Assembly (NCBI GenBank): GCA_029959615.1
Contig: JASCOD010000002.1
Location: 372,001 to 436,000 of the forward strand
Direction of reading: 5' to 3'
DNA length: 64,000 bases
Source: Flavobacteriaceae bacterium PS02338
GTDB lineage: Bacteria > Bacteroidota > Bacteroidia > Sphingobacteriales > Sphingobacteriaceae
The notes below the pieces were generated by a model that saw nothing but the letters and a program-made list of their open reading frames with translations, was not told the origin of the DNA and did not search any database. Of the stretch, positions 17,509 to 27,698 are shown in pieces. The stretch's first letter is position 1. Every line of letters starts with the position of its first letter. A program made the position numbers and the translations under genes.

Positions 17509-20500
17509 ATGAACAGAAAATTTACTCTAACTTTGTTAGGGTTCTTGCTGTTGGCTGCATTTACTTACGCTCAAAGAGCAGTAAAAGGTAAAGTAACTGA
17601 TGCGGTCAATGGGGCAGGAATTCCTGGTGTAAGTGTTTCGGTTAAGGGACAAACCGGCAACACTGTAGCAACCAACAATGATGGTGCTTTTACCATTAAT
17701 GTCCCTTCTAATAGTGCAATTTTAATATTTACTTATCTCGGCTATTCAACTAAGGAAGTCTCTGTCGGAACACAATCAAATCTCAATGTGTCTCTTGCGG
17801 AAAACTCACAGACATTGGACGGGATAGTGGTCACAGCCCTAGGTATTAAGCGTTCTGAAAAATCTATTGGTTATTCTACTCAACAGATTAATGGTGATAA
17901 TCTGACATTAACTAAAGAGCAAAATATATTAGGTTCTTTAGCAGGTAAAGTTGCCGGAGCGCAGGTTACGGGCTCTTCTGGGGCGAGCATGGGAGGAACT
18001 CAAAAAATTAAAATTAGAGGTGTGAATTCCGTAACTGGAGGAGGTCAGCCTTTGATGGTTGTAGATGGAACACCAATTTCCAACTCAAATTTTAGTAGTT
18101 CTAATAGTAATGGAGTTGATTATGGAAATATTGGTCAGGATATAAATCCTGAAGACGTAGAAAATATTAGTGTATTGAAAGGTCCAGCGGCTTCTGCTTT
18201 GTATGGTCTGAGAGGACAGTATGGGGTTATTTTAATTACGACAAAAAAAGGAACTGTAGGTGCAAATAGGGTTGATGTTAGTTTGAATTCCGCTTTTTCA
18301 ATTGAAAAGGTTGCTAACTTTATGCCTCTTCAAGATATTTACGGTGTAGGTAATAGTCAGGTCTTTTCTAGTTTTTCTACCGGAGAAAAATATGTAAATG
18401 GTAATGATGAAAGTTGGGGCCCAAGAATGGATGGTACTCCCGTTAGAATGTATTATAGCTTTTATCCGCAAGATCCTGAATTTGGTAAATTGACTCCCTT
18501 TTTACCTCAACCAAATAATATAAAGGATTTTTTTGAAACGGGTTCTAACAATAATCATGGTATTAGTATTACAGGTTCTAGCCAAAATTCTAATTTCAGA
18601 TTAGGATATAACAATACTTACATCAACGGTACTTATCCAAATTCTTGGCTTAAGAGAAATAATGTAAGTTTTGCAGGAAGCTTGAAATTATCGGATAAAT
18701 TAACTGTGGGTACCAATGCAAATTATGCTAATAATAGTGCGCAAAGGCCCGTTCAAGGTTATCAAGGTTCATTTACTGGAGCTACCCAGTGGTTTCAAAG
18801 AAATATAGATATTAATCGCTTAAGAAACTATAAGTATCCAGATGGAACTATTTTAAACTGGAACGTTAATCCAAGTACTTCAGGAACTACATTGGGCACT
18901 ATAGTGACTAATAGACCTTCTGATTGGAACAATCCATTTTTTGATGCATATGAAAATCTAAATTTAGATAATAGGGACCGCATATTCGGAGATATCAATT
19001 TATCCTATCAAGTTTTGCCAGAATTAAAGCTTAGTGGTTTTATTAGAACTGACAGATATACTCAAAATATCAATAGGAGAAATGCACTTGGTGGTAGGCT
19101 AGATGAAAGCTTTAGTACAGGCAAATATCAAGGGGCCGATAATAACTACGAATTTTTAGCACAATACTTGAAAAAGGTAAATGATTTTGACTTTAATTTA
19201 AACGTTGGAGCTAATTTATTAACACAGTCATATAATTATCTTACTGCAGCAACGGCAGGAGGGCTTTCCTCTCCTGGATTTTATAGTATTGAAGCATCTA
19301 TTGATCGTCCTACAAGTTTTTCATATCAAAGAGAAAAGGAAGTTAGAAGTGTGTATGCAATGGGTTCTGTTGGTTATAAAGACACTTATTTCATAGATGC
19401 ATCCGTTCGTAATGATATTTCTTCAGCATTACCAAAAGATAACAATTCATATTGGTACCCATCAGTTTCAGGTAGTTTTATTTTTAGCAACTTAATTAAG
19501 TCTAACATACTTTCATTTGGTAAGTTGCGCTCTTCTTTTGCAATAGCTGGATCTGATTTGTCTGCTTACGAAACGGTTATGGGTTACGTAACTGGTAATG
19601 TTTATAAAACTACAAGCAATACAATTACTACAGGATATGTGCCTGACAAACTTAAAAATCCAGCTATAGAGCCTTCATTCGCTAACTCATTTGAGATTGG
19701 TGCAGATTTGAAGTTCCTAAAGAATAGAATAGGAATTGACTTTACCTATTATAAACAACGTAACAAGAACCAGATCATAGATTTATCTGTTTCTGGTGCT
19801 AGTGGTTTTACCAGTTTTGTAGTGAACGCTGGCGATATTCAAAACCAAGGTGTAGAGTTGTCTCTAAATGCCAATCCTGTTTCTAGTAAGATTTTTCAAT
19901 GGAATACTATATTGAACTTTGCTCGAAATAAAAGTAAAATAAACGAATTGTACCCAGGGATAAATGTTTATCAGCTAGATGCAAATGTATATTCAAGTCA
20001 AACAGTTTATTTAAATGCTACAGTGGGTAAAGAATTTGGATCTTTAGTTGGACCTGGATATGCTAGAGATGCCAATGGAGAATTTCTATTAGGGGCTGAT
20101 AACTTACCGGTGCAAGAACTGAATAAAGACTTTGGATCTGTTGTTCCTGAATTTACAGGAGGATTTATAAATAACTTTAAAATAGGCAAATTTGATATTG
20201 GTGCGATGATCGATTTTCAAAAAGGCGGACAATTTTTTAGCTGGAGCAAAATGTTGGCAGTTAAATCTGGTCAGGCAGCTGAAACGGTTGAACTTAATGA
20301 TAAAGGTATAAACGTAAGAGAGCCATTAGCTAATGGTGGTGGTGTGCATATGAAAGGTGTGTACGCACCGGGTACAACAATATCTATAGGTGGAGTACCT
20401 ACAAATGTGGGAGGACAAACTTTTGATGGATATGTTGAAGCTAGGGCTTATTTTAGGAATAAAATAGGTACGCAAATTTATGAAGAATGGTTGTACGACG

Positions 20501-20748
20501 CCTCTTACATTAAATTGAGAGAAGTTAGTTTAGGTTATACTTTTGATAGAGATGTAATTAAAAAAATGCCTTTTAAATCATTTAGACTATCAGTTATTGC
20601 AAGAAATCCTTTAATGATTTGGCAAAAAGCACCTAAGGGACTAGATCCTTCAGAGCTATCTGCAGGAAGTGCGTCTATTAGTTGGATTGAAAAAGGAGAA
20701 TTGCAAACAGTTCGTTCCTACGGTATTAATCTAAACGTTACCTTTTAA
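17509..20748 (+). CDS. SusC/RagA-family TonB-linked outer membrane receptor
   Basis: 1079 residues. A signal peptide (MNRKFTLTLLGFLLLAAFTYA) leads into a carboxypeptidase-like domain of about 80 residues (VKGKVTDAVNGAGIPGVSVS). The TonB plug follows (LMVVDGTPISNS, NPEDVENISVLKGPAASALY), then a 22-strand barrel ending in aromatic Phe. No clear TonB box or anti-sigma-type extension is seen. The protein takes up a ligand, probably an oligosaccharide or peptide, across the outer membrane with its SusD partner, which begins 12 bp after the stop. Ligand unknown; there are no enzymes next to the pair. Confidence 0.96.
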   Translation: MNRKFTLTLLGFLLLAAFTYAQRAVKGKVTDAVNGAGIPGVSVSVKGQTGNTVATNNDGAFTINVPSNSAILIFTYLGYSTKEVSVGTQSNLNVSLAENSQTLDGIVVTALGIKRSEKSIGYSTQQINGDNLTLTKEQNILGSLAGKVAGAQVTGSSGASMGGTQKIKIRGVNSVTGGGQPLMVVDGTPISNSNFSSSNSNGVDYGNIGQDINPEDVENISVLKGPAASALYGLRGQYGVILITTKKGTVGANRVDVSLNSAFSIEKVANFMPLQDIYGVGNSQVFSSFSTGEKYVNGNDESWGPRMDGTPVRMYYSFYPQDPEFGKLTPFLPQPNNIKDFFETGSNNNHGISITGSSQNSNFRLGYNNTYINGTYPNSWLKRNNVSFAGSLKLSDKLTVGTNANYANNSAQRPVQGYQGSFTGATQWFQRNIDINRLRNYKYPDGTILNWNVNPSTSGTTLGTIVTNRPSDWNNPFFDAYENLNLDNRDRIFGDINLSYQVLPELKLSGFIRTDRYTQNINRRNALGGRLDESFSTGKYQGADNNYEFLAQYLKKVNDFDFNLNVGANLLTQSYNYLTAATAGGLSSPGFYSIEASIDRPTSFSYQREKEVRSVYAMGSVGYKDTYFIDASVRNDISSALPKDNNSYWYPSVSGSFIFSNLIKSNILSFGKLRSSFAIAGSDLSAYETVMGYVTGNVYKTTSNTITTGYVPDKLKNPAIEPSFANSFEIGADLKFLKNRIGIDFTYYKQRNKNQIIDLSVSGASGFTSFVVNAGDIQNQGVELSLNANPVSSKIFQWNTILNFARNKSKINELYPGINVYQLDANVYSSQTVYLNATVGKEFGSLVGPGYARDANGEFLLGADNLPVQELNKDFGSVVPEFTGGFINNFKIGKFDIGAMIDFQKGGQFFSWSKMLAVKSGQAAETVELNDKGINVREPLANGGGVHMKGVYAPGTTISIGGVPTNVGGQTFDGYVEARAYFRNKIGTQIYEEWLYDASYIKLREVSLGYTFDRDVIKKMPFKSFRLSVIARNPLMIWQKAPKGLDPSELSAGSASISWIEKGELQTVRSYGINLNVTF

Positions 20749-20759
20749 TTATAGTTAAT

Positions 20760-22187
20760 ATGAGAACATATATAAAAGAAATTAAAATTGTGGTGTTGGG
20801 GATCGGTTTGCTTTTTTCAAGCTGTAAGAAGTTCGACTCGAAATATTATAACGATCCTAATAACCCTATATCGCAATCGAGCATGCAATTGATTGCCAAT
20901 GCCGAATTCTATTTGCCAGATATTAGCTCTTCTCCAAATGGTGTTCACTATGGCCAGTACTTGTCTTTGACAGCTTTTACAGATAACAGCAGATTTGTTC
21001 CGACAAATTTCAATTTTTATCCATTATTGAGTGGGCCAATTAAAAATTTGGATGAAGCCATACAAAAAGCAAATAGTCTTTCAGATGGCCCTATATCTAA
21101 TCAAAAAGCTGTAGCGAAGATATTGAAAGCGTATTTTATGTGGTACGCCACAGACAGATGGGGAGATTTGCCATATAGTGAAGCCTTAAAAGGGCAAGCC
21201 AACTTTACTCCCAAATATGATAAGCAACAAGATATCTATAATTCATTATTTGCTTTGTTAGACGAGGCTAATGCAGAAATAGTGACTACAAATGGAAATG
21301 TTAAGAATGATATCGTCTATAATGGGGATATAAATAAATGGAAAAAGCTAGGGAATACCATTCATTTGTTAATGGCACTTCGTTTATCAAAAGTAGACGC
21401 AGTTAAAGGCAAAGCTGAGTTTTTGAAAGCACAAGCTAATGGTATTATGACTGCAAATACTGATAATTTAGCGTATTTGCATTTGGCTGAACAAGCACAT
21501 GAAAATTATTGGTACAATTCGTTTACACGATTGGGCAGAAATTGGTATGCATTAAGTAATACATTGGTGAATTACATGAAACCTTTAAATGATCCACGAC
21601 TTCCTATTTATGGAAACTTGAATTCGGCTAGTACATATGGCGGATTAGAGTTCGGCAAGGCTTCTCCAACTACTGCTGATATTAATGCGTCGTCGTTATT
21701 AGGTTCGTCTTTAAGGCAGCAAAACTCTCCAGTGCAATTGGTTACTTATTCGCAGGCATTATTTGCGTTAGCGGAAGCTGCTAAATTAACTTGGATTTCT
21801 GGCGGAGATGTACAAGCTAAAATACACTATGATAATGCCATAACTGAATCTGTAAAACAATGGACGGGTAGTACTACTGGTGTAGCAACATTTTTAGCAC
21901 AAACGGATGTGGCTTACGATCCAATTAATGCGCTTTCTAAAATAGGGCATCAAAGATGGGTGCATCTATTCTTACATGGATATGAGGGGTGGTCAGAATG
22001 GAGAAGAACTGGTTTCCCTAATTTAGTAGTTCCTGTTGGAATTAATGGAGGGTTAATGCCTAGAAGGGATGGATACCCAACGCAAGAAAGATCAAATAAT
22101 ACTAATAATTACAACGCCGCGGTAGCCGCATTCCCTTATGGAGGTACAGATGGTTTGAATACAAGAGTGTGGTGGGATAAACCTTAA
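20760..22187 (+). CDS. SusD/RagB-family nutrient-binding lipoprotein
   Basis: 475 residues with a lipoprotein signal (LFSSC, Cys22). Helical TPR-like segments and the late motif HGYEGWSEWRRTGFP identify the SusD-like group 2 family. It caps the SusC barrel on the cell surface and binds the nutrient. It follows the SusC gene by 11 bases, so it forms one operon, and the transcript ends at a strong hairpin downstream. Confidence 0.95.
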   Translation: MRTYIKEIKIVVLGIGLLFSSCKKFDSKYYNDPNNPISQSSMQLIANAEFYLPDISSSPNGVHYGQYLSLTAFTDNSRFVPTNFNFYPLLSGPIKNLDEAIQKANSLSDGPISNQKAVAKILKAYFMWYATDRWGDLPYSEALKGQANFTPKYDKQQDIYNSLFALLDEANAEIVTTNGNVKNDIVYNGDINKWKKLGNTIHLLMALRLSKVDAVKGKAEFLKAQANGIMTANTDNLAYLHLAEQAHENYWYNSFTRLGRNWYALSNTLVNYMKPLNDPRLPIYGNLNSASTYGGLEFGKASPTTADINASSLLGSSLRQQNSPVQLVTYSQALFALAEAAKLTWISGGDVQAKIHYDNAITESVKQWTGSTTGVATFLAQTDVAYDPINALSKIGHQRWVHLFLHGYEGWSEWRRTGFPNLVVPVGINGGLMPRRDGYPTQERSNNTNNYNAAVAAFPYGGTDGLNTRVWWDKP

Positions 22188-22204
22188 ACTCAAATTGTTC
22201 GATT

Positions 22205-22248
22205 AAACAATAAAGCCACATCAACTGATGTGGCTTTATTGTTTTTAA
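22205..22248. terminator. Bidirectional terminator after the SusD gene
   Basis: A stem of up to 19 bp (22205-22223 with 22226-22244, core AAAGCCACATCA) runs into a T-rich tail. It separates the SusCD operon from the convergent HAD operon. Confidence 0.93.
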
Positions 22249-22271
22249 TTAATTGGTGCGACTAATAGTGT

Positions 22272-23108
22272 TTAAGCTCTAGCAATCTGTATTAGTGCTT
22301 GTAGTTCAGCTAGGTCCTGCGCTACCACATCAGGATTTAAAGCAGATTCCTGTACGTCAGCTATTGTAGCTTCACCTGATAAGACTAAAACCCCTAATGC
22401 ACCAGCATTTTTTGCCATTTGCACATCGGTGTAAATTCTATCGCCAACCATCGCAATTTCACTGGGCTTTAAATGATGTCTCTGAATGATGCCGTCTAAC
22501 ATTCCTGCGTCTGGTTTGCCGATAACCACATCTGGTTTCCTCTTACTAGCAGCTTCAATACAAGTGCAGATAGATCCGCAATCTATTAGGATATTAGGCT
22601 GGTCTGTAGGGCAAACCCAATCCGGATTGGTAGCGAAATAAGGCAATTGCATACCAGCCCAGTAGGCCGCCCTACATAGCCTAGAGTAAATTAATGAAGT
22701 GTCGAAGCCCACAACTAATGCATCAGGTTTGTCTTCTGAGTTATCCGATGTAGAAATGAAACCAGCATCTTCAAATTCCTTAACCATGCTGGAGGTTCCC
22801 AGAATGAATAACCTCTTAATAGAAGGATGATGATTTTTGATGTAATTGATGGTTGCTACAGCCGAAGTATACATTTCTTCTTTAGTAGCTGGTATCCCCA
22901 TTCTTTCTAAGTGTTTCAAATAATCAGCTGTACTTTTTGATGGATTATTCGTTAAAAAAGAATAACCAATGTCGTTATGCTTTAAGTAATTTAAAAAGTC
23001 GTTAGTGAAAGGAAATAAAGTGCTGCCATTGTAGATGGTGCCATCCATATCCAAAGCAAAATGTTTAATATGTTTGAGTTGTTCTAGGCTATTTGAAGGA
23101 AATGTCAT
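22272..23108 (-). CDS. HAD-IIA family phosphatase (NagD-like)
   Basis: 278 residues, typical for NagD/AraL phosphatases. Motif I is ALDMDGTIYNG (nucleophile Asp20, Asp22), motif II lies in FLTNNPSKS, motif III in IGKPDAGML with AMVGDRIYTDVQMAKNAG. Such enzymes remove phosphate from sugar or glycerol phosphates. It is the last gene of a group with an organophosphate transporter (9 bp away) and a glycerol-1-phosphate dehydrogenase, so a glycerol-phosphate substrate is a reasonable inference. Confidence 0.9.
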   Translation of the reverse strand: MTFPSNSLEQLKHIKHFALDMDGTIYNGSTLFPFTNDFLNYLKHNDIGYSFLTNNPSKSTADYLKHLERMGIPATKEEMYTSAVATINYIKNHHPSIKRLFILGTSSMVKEFEDAGFISTSDNSEDKPDALVVGFDTSLIYSRLCRAAYWAGMQLPYFATNPDWVCPTDQPNILIDCGSICTCIEAASKRKPDVVIGKPDAGMLDGIIQRHHLKPSEIAMVGDRIYTDVQMAKNAGALGVLVLSGEATIADVQESALNPDVVAQDLAELQALIQIARA

Positions 23109-23117
23109 CTTTGTCTC

Positions 23118-24608
23118 TTAATCTGCTTTAGTTTCTAATTCATCGTATCCGTGTGCTTTGGCTTTCCACATTAAAGCAAATATGAATACACAGATAATGG
23201 CCATGCCGATCATCATCATGAAAACATAATCCCACGCTTTTCCAGGCTGACTTTTGCTGAGGACATCTACCATGTACCCTACGCCAACACCAGAAACCAG
23301 GCCACTTGCATAACCGAATAAGCCAGTTAAGCCATTGGCGGTAGCGGCAGCTCTATTGGTCGCTTGATTTGCTGCTGCGATGCCTATAAGTGCTTGTGGA
23401 CCATAAATAAAAAAGCCGCACATACCTAAAACCACTATCATAACCCATTGCGGACTATCATTAGGTAGATATAAGAAGATGGTCATAAATATTGCTACAC
23501 CAACCATACAGTAAAGGGAGGTGCGGTGCGCTTTTCCAGCTAAATATTTATCGGTTATCCAACCAGCAGCGAGCATTCCTAAAATTCCGAAAATCTCAAA
23601 TACTGCTACAGTCCAACCTGCATTGCTTAAGGTCATGCCATGAGCTTCTTTTAAAAAGGTTGGACCCCAATCTAATACTGCAAAACGAACAATGTATACG
23701 AAGAAATTAGCTATGCCCAATATCCAAATCCATTTATTGCGATATACGGATTTACGTATGAAAGCTTTAAATTCGGCGGAAGATTCTTTCCCTTTTTGAT
23801 GTGTTTTATGTAATTCGGGCAAGCCTACCGAAGAAGGTGTATCTCTTAGGCCGATAAATAATCCAACTGAGCCTACCAGAGCTATGGCAGCAGGAATCCA
23901 AAAACACCATTTCCATGCGCCATAATGAGAAGCAGATTCAATCACGCTTTTCATCTTCTCTGCATCTGTTGCATCTACCTTTAAGTTAGCCGCAATAGCA
24001 GCAACTATTTCTGGATGATTACTCATGTTGGTTCCTAACGACCCCATGATATAACCAGCAAGGATAGCGACTAAAGCTGCTCCGATGGAGTGGGAGGTAT
24101 TCCATACCGACATTTTTGTGGCTAATTCATTTTGGGGAATCCAGTGGGTGAGCAAGCGAGCTACTGGCGGGAAGCCACTTCCTTGGATGAGATTGTTTAC
24201 AATAAGAATGATGCCGAATAGGAGTACCATTGTGTTGGTAAACATTGGTCCATCTGTTTTTCCTGTAAACAAGCTGCTTAGATCGGCGCCCCAGCCAAAT
24301 GCAAAATTAGCCACAGCACATAAAAATAAACCAATTGACATGTGGTAGCGGGCATTCATTCTGTCGGCAATTAAGCCGTTAAGAAATCTCGATATCCCGT
24401 AAACAATCGTAACAAGCGTCATGATAATGCCAAAGCTTGTTTTTGTAATTCCAAATTCGGCCGTTAAGCCCGGAATGGCAAAGGAGAAATTTTTGCGTAC
24501 AAAATAGAAGAGGGCATAGCCAATCATGGTAGCTACGATGGTTCTGGTTTGCCAATATTTAAATAACTTCTGCTTTGTTTCTTCTTGGCTGTTTGTTTGC
24601 TGGCTCAT
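23118..24608 (-). CDS. MFS organophosphate:phosphate antiporter family (GlpT-like)
   Basis: 496 residues and 12 predicted helices. YALFYFVRKNFSFAIPGL early in the protein and FLNGLIADRMNARY between helices 2 and 3 match the OPA family, which includes the glycerol-3-phosphate and hexose-phosphate antiporters; the RK pair after YFV is where GlpT binds phosphate. A polar loop of about 80 residues between helices 4 and 6 (from HPEIVAAIAAN) is longer than usual. It lies between the HAD phosphatase and the glycerol-1-phosphate dehydrogenase genes, which suggests uptake of a glycerol phosphate. Confidence 0.85.
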   Translation of the reverse strand: MSQQTNSQEETKQKLFKYWQTRTIVATMIGYALFYFVRKNFSFAIPGLTAEFGITKTSFGIIMTLVTIVYGISRFLNGLIADRMNARYHMSIGLFLCAVANFAFGWGADLSSLFTGKTDGPMFTNTMVLLFGIILIVNNLIQGSGFPPVARLLTHWIPQNELATKMSVWNTSHSIGAALVAILAGYIMGSLGTNMSNHPEIVAAIAANLKVDATDAEKMKSVIESASHYGAWKWCFWIPAAIALVGSVGLFIGLRDTPSSVGLPELHKTHQKGKESSAEFKAFIRKSVYRNKWIWILGIANFFVYIVRFAVLDWGPTFLKEAHGMTLSNAGWTVAVFEIFGILGMLAAGWITDKYLAGKAHRTSLYCMVGVAIFMTIFLYLPNDSPQWVMIVVLGMCGFFIYGPQALIGIAAANQATNRAAATANGLTGLFGYASGLVSGVGVGYMVDVLSKSQPGKAWDYVFMMMIGMAIICVFIFALMWKAKAHGYDELETKAD

Positions 24609-24672
24609 GTAGCTTGGATAACTGTGAATTGGTTGGATTTAATTAATCGGATGATGGCGCTTTTAGTTTTTC

Positions 24673-26007
24673 TTAAATCTCCCAAATTCCGTCTTTTCCG
24701 AAAAGTTGATCTAGCCATTGGTCAAGATAACCAGTTCTTACAGCTAAATCAAGTATAGTAAATCTTCTTCTAATGTATTGTGCTCTTACAAAGGTCTCTT
24801 TTAGTTCTTTTCTAGTAATTCCAATATGTTCTGGTTCTGTTGGAGCACCTACAGTAGCTAGCCTTGCTTTTGCCTCTTCAAAAGGTACAATTTGTTTAGT
24901 TAATCGTTCCTTGATTGTGCTCCAATTACTTTTTAATGTTTCTAGTTGTATTTCCAATGCTTGATGGTCGGTGTATTTCGCACTAGTTTCTTGCCAGCCA
25001 ATTTCTGGAAAATCAGTTGCTTTAAAGATAGCAAGGGACTGTTCTTTCAGTTCATCTTTGGTGGGCCATTGCGCTAATGCGGCTTTGATATCTAGATTCC
25101 CGAAATCGGTCTTTAAAACTAAATCGTATAAGGCAGTAATGGCAAGCGTGCCAATGCTTACTTGGAAGCCATGAGAAATATGTTCGCCATTATTCAGATG
25201 GTGCTGCATATTCCATAAGTGGCTAAATTGATGTTCTGCACCAGAAGCTGGTCTACTAGATTTTGACCATTGCATAGCAAAGCCACCTAGCATTAAGCCT
25301 TCAGTTAATTGGGTTACGGCTTCTGTTTCGCCATTCTTTGTTCCTTTTGGATCAGAGAGCGCTTCGTGTAATCCATCTTGCACAATAGACCAAGCAGTTT
25401 CGTCTATGGCTTCTACCTTCAGTGCATCGGCTAAAATCCAATCCGCTCCAGCAGTAATTTTAGCAAATAAATCAGCATAACCAGAGGCGGTCATTTCGGT
25501 TGGAGCGTTGCTTAAAATATCAATATCAGCTAGGCAAGCTTGTGGTGCGGGACAATTAAATGTTTGTTTAGCGCCATCGGCTGTGATAGAGGCACCAAAA
25601 GCGGTATAGCCATCCATTGAAGCAGCTGTTGCTATGCACATATATGGCCTGTTGGTTAAATGTGCCGCTAATTTTGTCAAATCATTAATGGTTCCAGAAC
25701 CTACAGCTACAGGGATGGCTTCATGTTGTTTTAATACGGCAACTAGCTCGTCTACATATTTATATTCGGCATAAAGCTCAGGGTCGGTGTAAATGAAGGC
25801 ATCTTCTTGTTTAATTTGATTGACCTCAAATTGTAGTGCCACTGCTTTGCCTGCAATACCAAAGGTGATGATATCTGCAACTATAATAGCCTTCTTTCCC
25901 GCAAATTGCTGGTTAAATAATTGAGATGCTTCTTTTAAAATATCTTGACCTATAATTAAGGCTTTGGTTTCGCTGGCGGATTTTAATGCAGTGGTTACTT
26001 TAGACAT
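24673..26007 (-). CDS. egsA: sn-glycerol-1-phosphate dehydrogenase family (AraM/EgsA)
   Basis: 444 residues, somewhat longer than B. subtilis AraM. The NAD-binding piece VGSGTINDLTK, the region CIATAASMDGYTAFGASI, and metal-ligand helices around GAEHQFSHLW and HGFQVSIG are those of the AraM/EgsA group of iron-type alcohol dehydrogenases. These reduce dihydroxyacetone phosphate to sn-glycerol-1-phosphate or run in reverse. No PcrB-type prenyl transferase is near, so an ether-lipid role is not supported here; catabolism of an imported glycerol phosphate fits the neighbours better. The group of three genes has spacings of 9 and 64 bp. Confidence 0.87.
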   Translation of the reverse strand: MSKVTTALKSASETKALIIGQDILKEASQLFNQQFAGKKAIIVADIITFGIAGKAVALQFEVNQIKQEDAFIYTDPELYAEYKYVDELVAVLKQHEAIPVAVGSGTINDLTKLAAHLTNRPYMCIATAASMDGYTAFGASITADGAKQTFNCPAPQACLADIDILSNAPTEMTASGYADLFAKITAGADWILADALKVEAIDETAWSIVQDGLHEALSDPKGTKNGETEAVTQLTEGLMLGGFAMQWSKSSRPASGAEHQFSHLWNMQHHLNNGEHISHGFQVSIGTLAITALYDLVLKTDFGNLDIKAALAQWPTKDELKEQSLAIFKATDFPEIGWQETSAKYTDHQALEIQLETLKSNWSTIKERLTKQIVPFEEAKARLATVGAPTEPEHIGITRKELKETFVRAQYIRRRFTILDLAVRTGYLDQWLDQLFGKDGIWEI

Positions 26008-26414
26008 ATGTTCTAAGTTCTATTTTTTAAAGTCTCTCGACAAAGTTTATAGTTGACTTTTTTCTATAGTTATTAATGAGCTATGTTTTTTTTAAAAAAA
26101 GATATACAATGAAATTTAATTAGGTTTAAAAGTAATAATAAATAACTAAATAAAATTAAATGAAATTAAATTTTATATTTTTTTAAATATTTTAGTTAAA
26201 GATGTTTTACCTTTCCTGTAAGATAAGAGAATTGTTTTTCTTATATCTAAATTCAGTTTATGTTTGTTTTTAATTAATACTGCATGGTTTTTAATACTTG
26301 AAAAAGATTTTTTTGCTTTGAAAGAGATGTATTTGTTTTGTTTTATTTCCTTTTATTTTAATTTTAATTAATATACTGTTGCTTATGTTCATAAATTGCT
26401 TTATTTTAAATAAT
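26008..26414. other. Extremely AT-rich divergent intergenic region
   Basis: 407 bp between divergent genes, made largely of A and T runs, especially 26085-26200 and 26300-26375. It holds the upstream regions of egsA and the secreted protein gene. Short A/T direct repeats (AAATTAAAT-like) occur, but no clear full TAnnTTTG box or hairpin terminator was found. I see no gene or RNA in it. Confidence 0.6.
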
Positions 26415-27578
26415 ATGAAACATCTAATTATTAATATATTCTCTATTCTTATTTTATTGCTCTTTTCAATTTGGGATGTTCATGCTCAGCAGCAGGTCGT
26501 TGGCGATTTGCCCAATTCCATTTATACAGGTAAACAAGGCAAAATGCATGTACAAGGGGTGGTAGTTGACCAAAAGAATGGCTTTGCTTATTTCTCATTT
26601 ACCGATAAACTGATAAAAATGGATTTATCCGGTAATGTGATCGGCAGTATAACAGGCTTTGTAGGTCATTTAGGGGATTTGGATTTCGATTCGGAAACTG
26701 GTAAGATCTATGGCTCGTTGGAATATAAAAATGATGCTATTGGAAAAGGTATTAGCAACAATTTAGGAGTAAAAAACACTAATGAAGTGGGTTTCTATAT
26801 TGCTATTTTCGATGCCTCTCGTATAGTGAGGTTAGGCATGGATGCTGAAAAAGAAGATCTGTTGCGTACCGTCTATATTAAAGAAGCGGTTGACGACTAC
26901 CAAGCGAAAGTGAAGGTTGGGGATAAGGAAGTTGAGCATAGGTTTGCATGTTCTGGTATAGACGGCGTGGCTTTGGCACCATCGATAGATCATCCAAAAG
27001 ACGGGAAGAAATATCTATATGTTGCTTATGGTGTTTATGGAGATACAACCAGAAACGATAATGATCATCAAGTGATATTAAGATATGATATTGCTGATTG
27101 GAATCAATTGGGACAGCCGCTATCACAAGAAAAACTTCATCAGTCTGGACCTAATGCACCTTTGGATAAATACTTTGTTAAGACTGGCAATAGCCGCTAC
27201 GGTATTCAAAATTTAGCTTATGATGCTCACACTGGTAATTTTTATGCTGCTGTGTACCGTGGCGCTAAATCACAATATCCAAATTATGATTTGTTTGTAA
27301 TCGATGGAAGGAAAAAAACCGCCCAAACTAGAATAATTTCCGACAATAAAACAGTGAAAGTAAAAACACTTTCTTTATTGGAAGCAGGTTTAAATGACTT
27401 GAAGTCTGGAATAAGAGGTTGGAATTTTAAATGGGGAGCTACTGGTTTATGTCCGTTGGGAGATGGCATATTTTATATCTCACATAATGGCAAAGCAAAG
27501 GACGGGCAACAGGAAAGTACGATCTATAAATATAAATGGGTAGGCAGCAAAAAAGAGGCTTTTGTTTTGGTGAAATAA
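26415..27578 (+). CDS. Secreted protein of unknown function, possibly beta-propeller
   Basis: 387 residues from the ATG at 26415, chosen because the signal peptide (MKHLIINIFSILILLLFSIW, cleaved after VHA) starts there; a TTG-like start 12 codons upstream would put polar residues in front. I do not recognise the family. Repeated patterns such as NGFAYFSFTDKLIKMDLSGN, TGKIYGSLEYKN and AHTGNFYAAVYRG suggest beta-propeller blades. A calcium-like or substrate loop cannot be assigned. It stands alone, divergent from egsA, and ends in a clear terminator. Confidence 0.6.
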   Translation: MKHLIINIFSILILLLFSIWDVHAQQQVVGDLPNSIYTGKQGKMHVQGVVVDQKNGFAYFSFTDKLIKMDLSGNVIGSITGFVGHLGDLDFDSETGKIYGSLEYKNDAIGKGISNNLGVKNTNEVGFYIAIFDASRIVRLGMDAEKEDLLRTVYIKEAVDDYQAKVKVGDKEVEHRFACSGIDGVALAPSIDHPKDGKKYLYVAYGVYGDTTRNDNDHQVILRYDIADWNQLGQPLSQEKLHQSGPNAPLDKYFVKTGNSRYGIQNLAYDAHTGNFYAAVYRGAKSQYPNYDLFVIDGRKKTAQTRIISDNKTVKVKTLSLLEAGLNDLKSGIRGWNFKWGATGLCPLGDGIFYISHNGKAKDGQQESTIYKYKWVGSKKEAFVLVK

Positions 27579-27627
27579 ACCTAATATTTAGTATGCCATT
27601 CTTATGGCCTGCTAAATATTAGGTTTT
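27578..27627. terminator. Terminator with two nested stems after the secreted protein gene
   Basis: An outer 14-bp stem (27578-27591 with 27612-27625, core CCTAATATTTAG) holds an inner 5-bp stem (GCCAT and ATGGC), followed by TTTT. The outer stem overlaps the last base of the stop codon. Confidence 0.9.
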
Positions 27628-27698
27628 GTCTTTAGATAAATCAACAATAATTGGTAAAAATAAAAATAGTTCGTTATCTATTCTTACGTTGGTAGTGG

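Noticed and set aside
26379..26414. Longer start for the secreted protein
   Set aside because: The signal peptide begins cleanly at the second Met.
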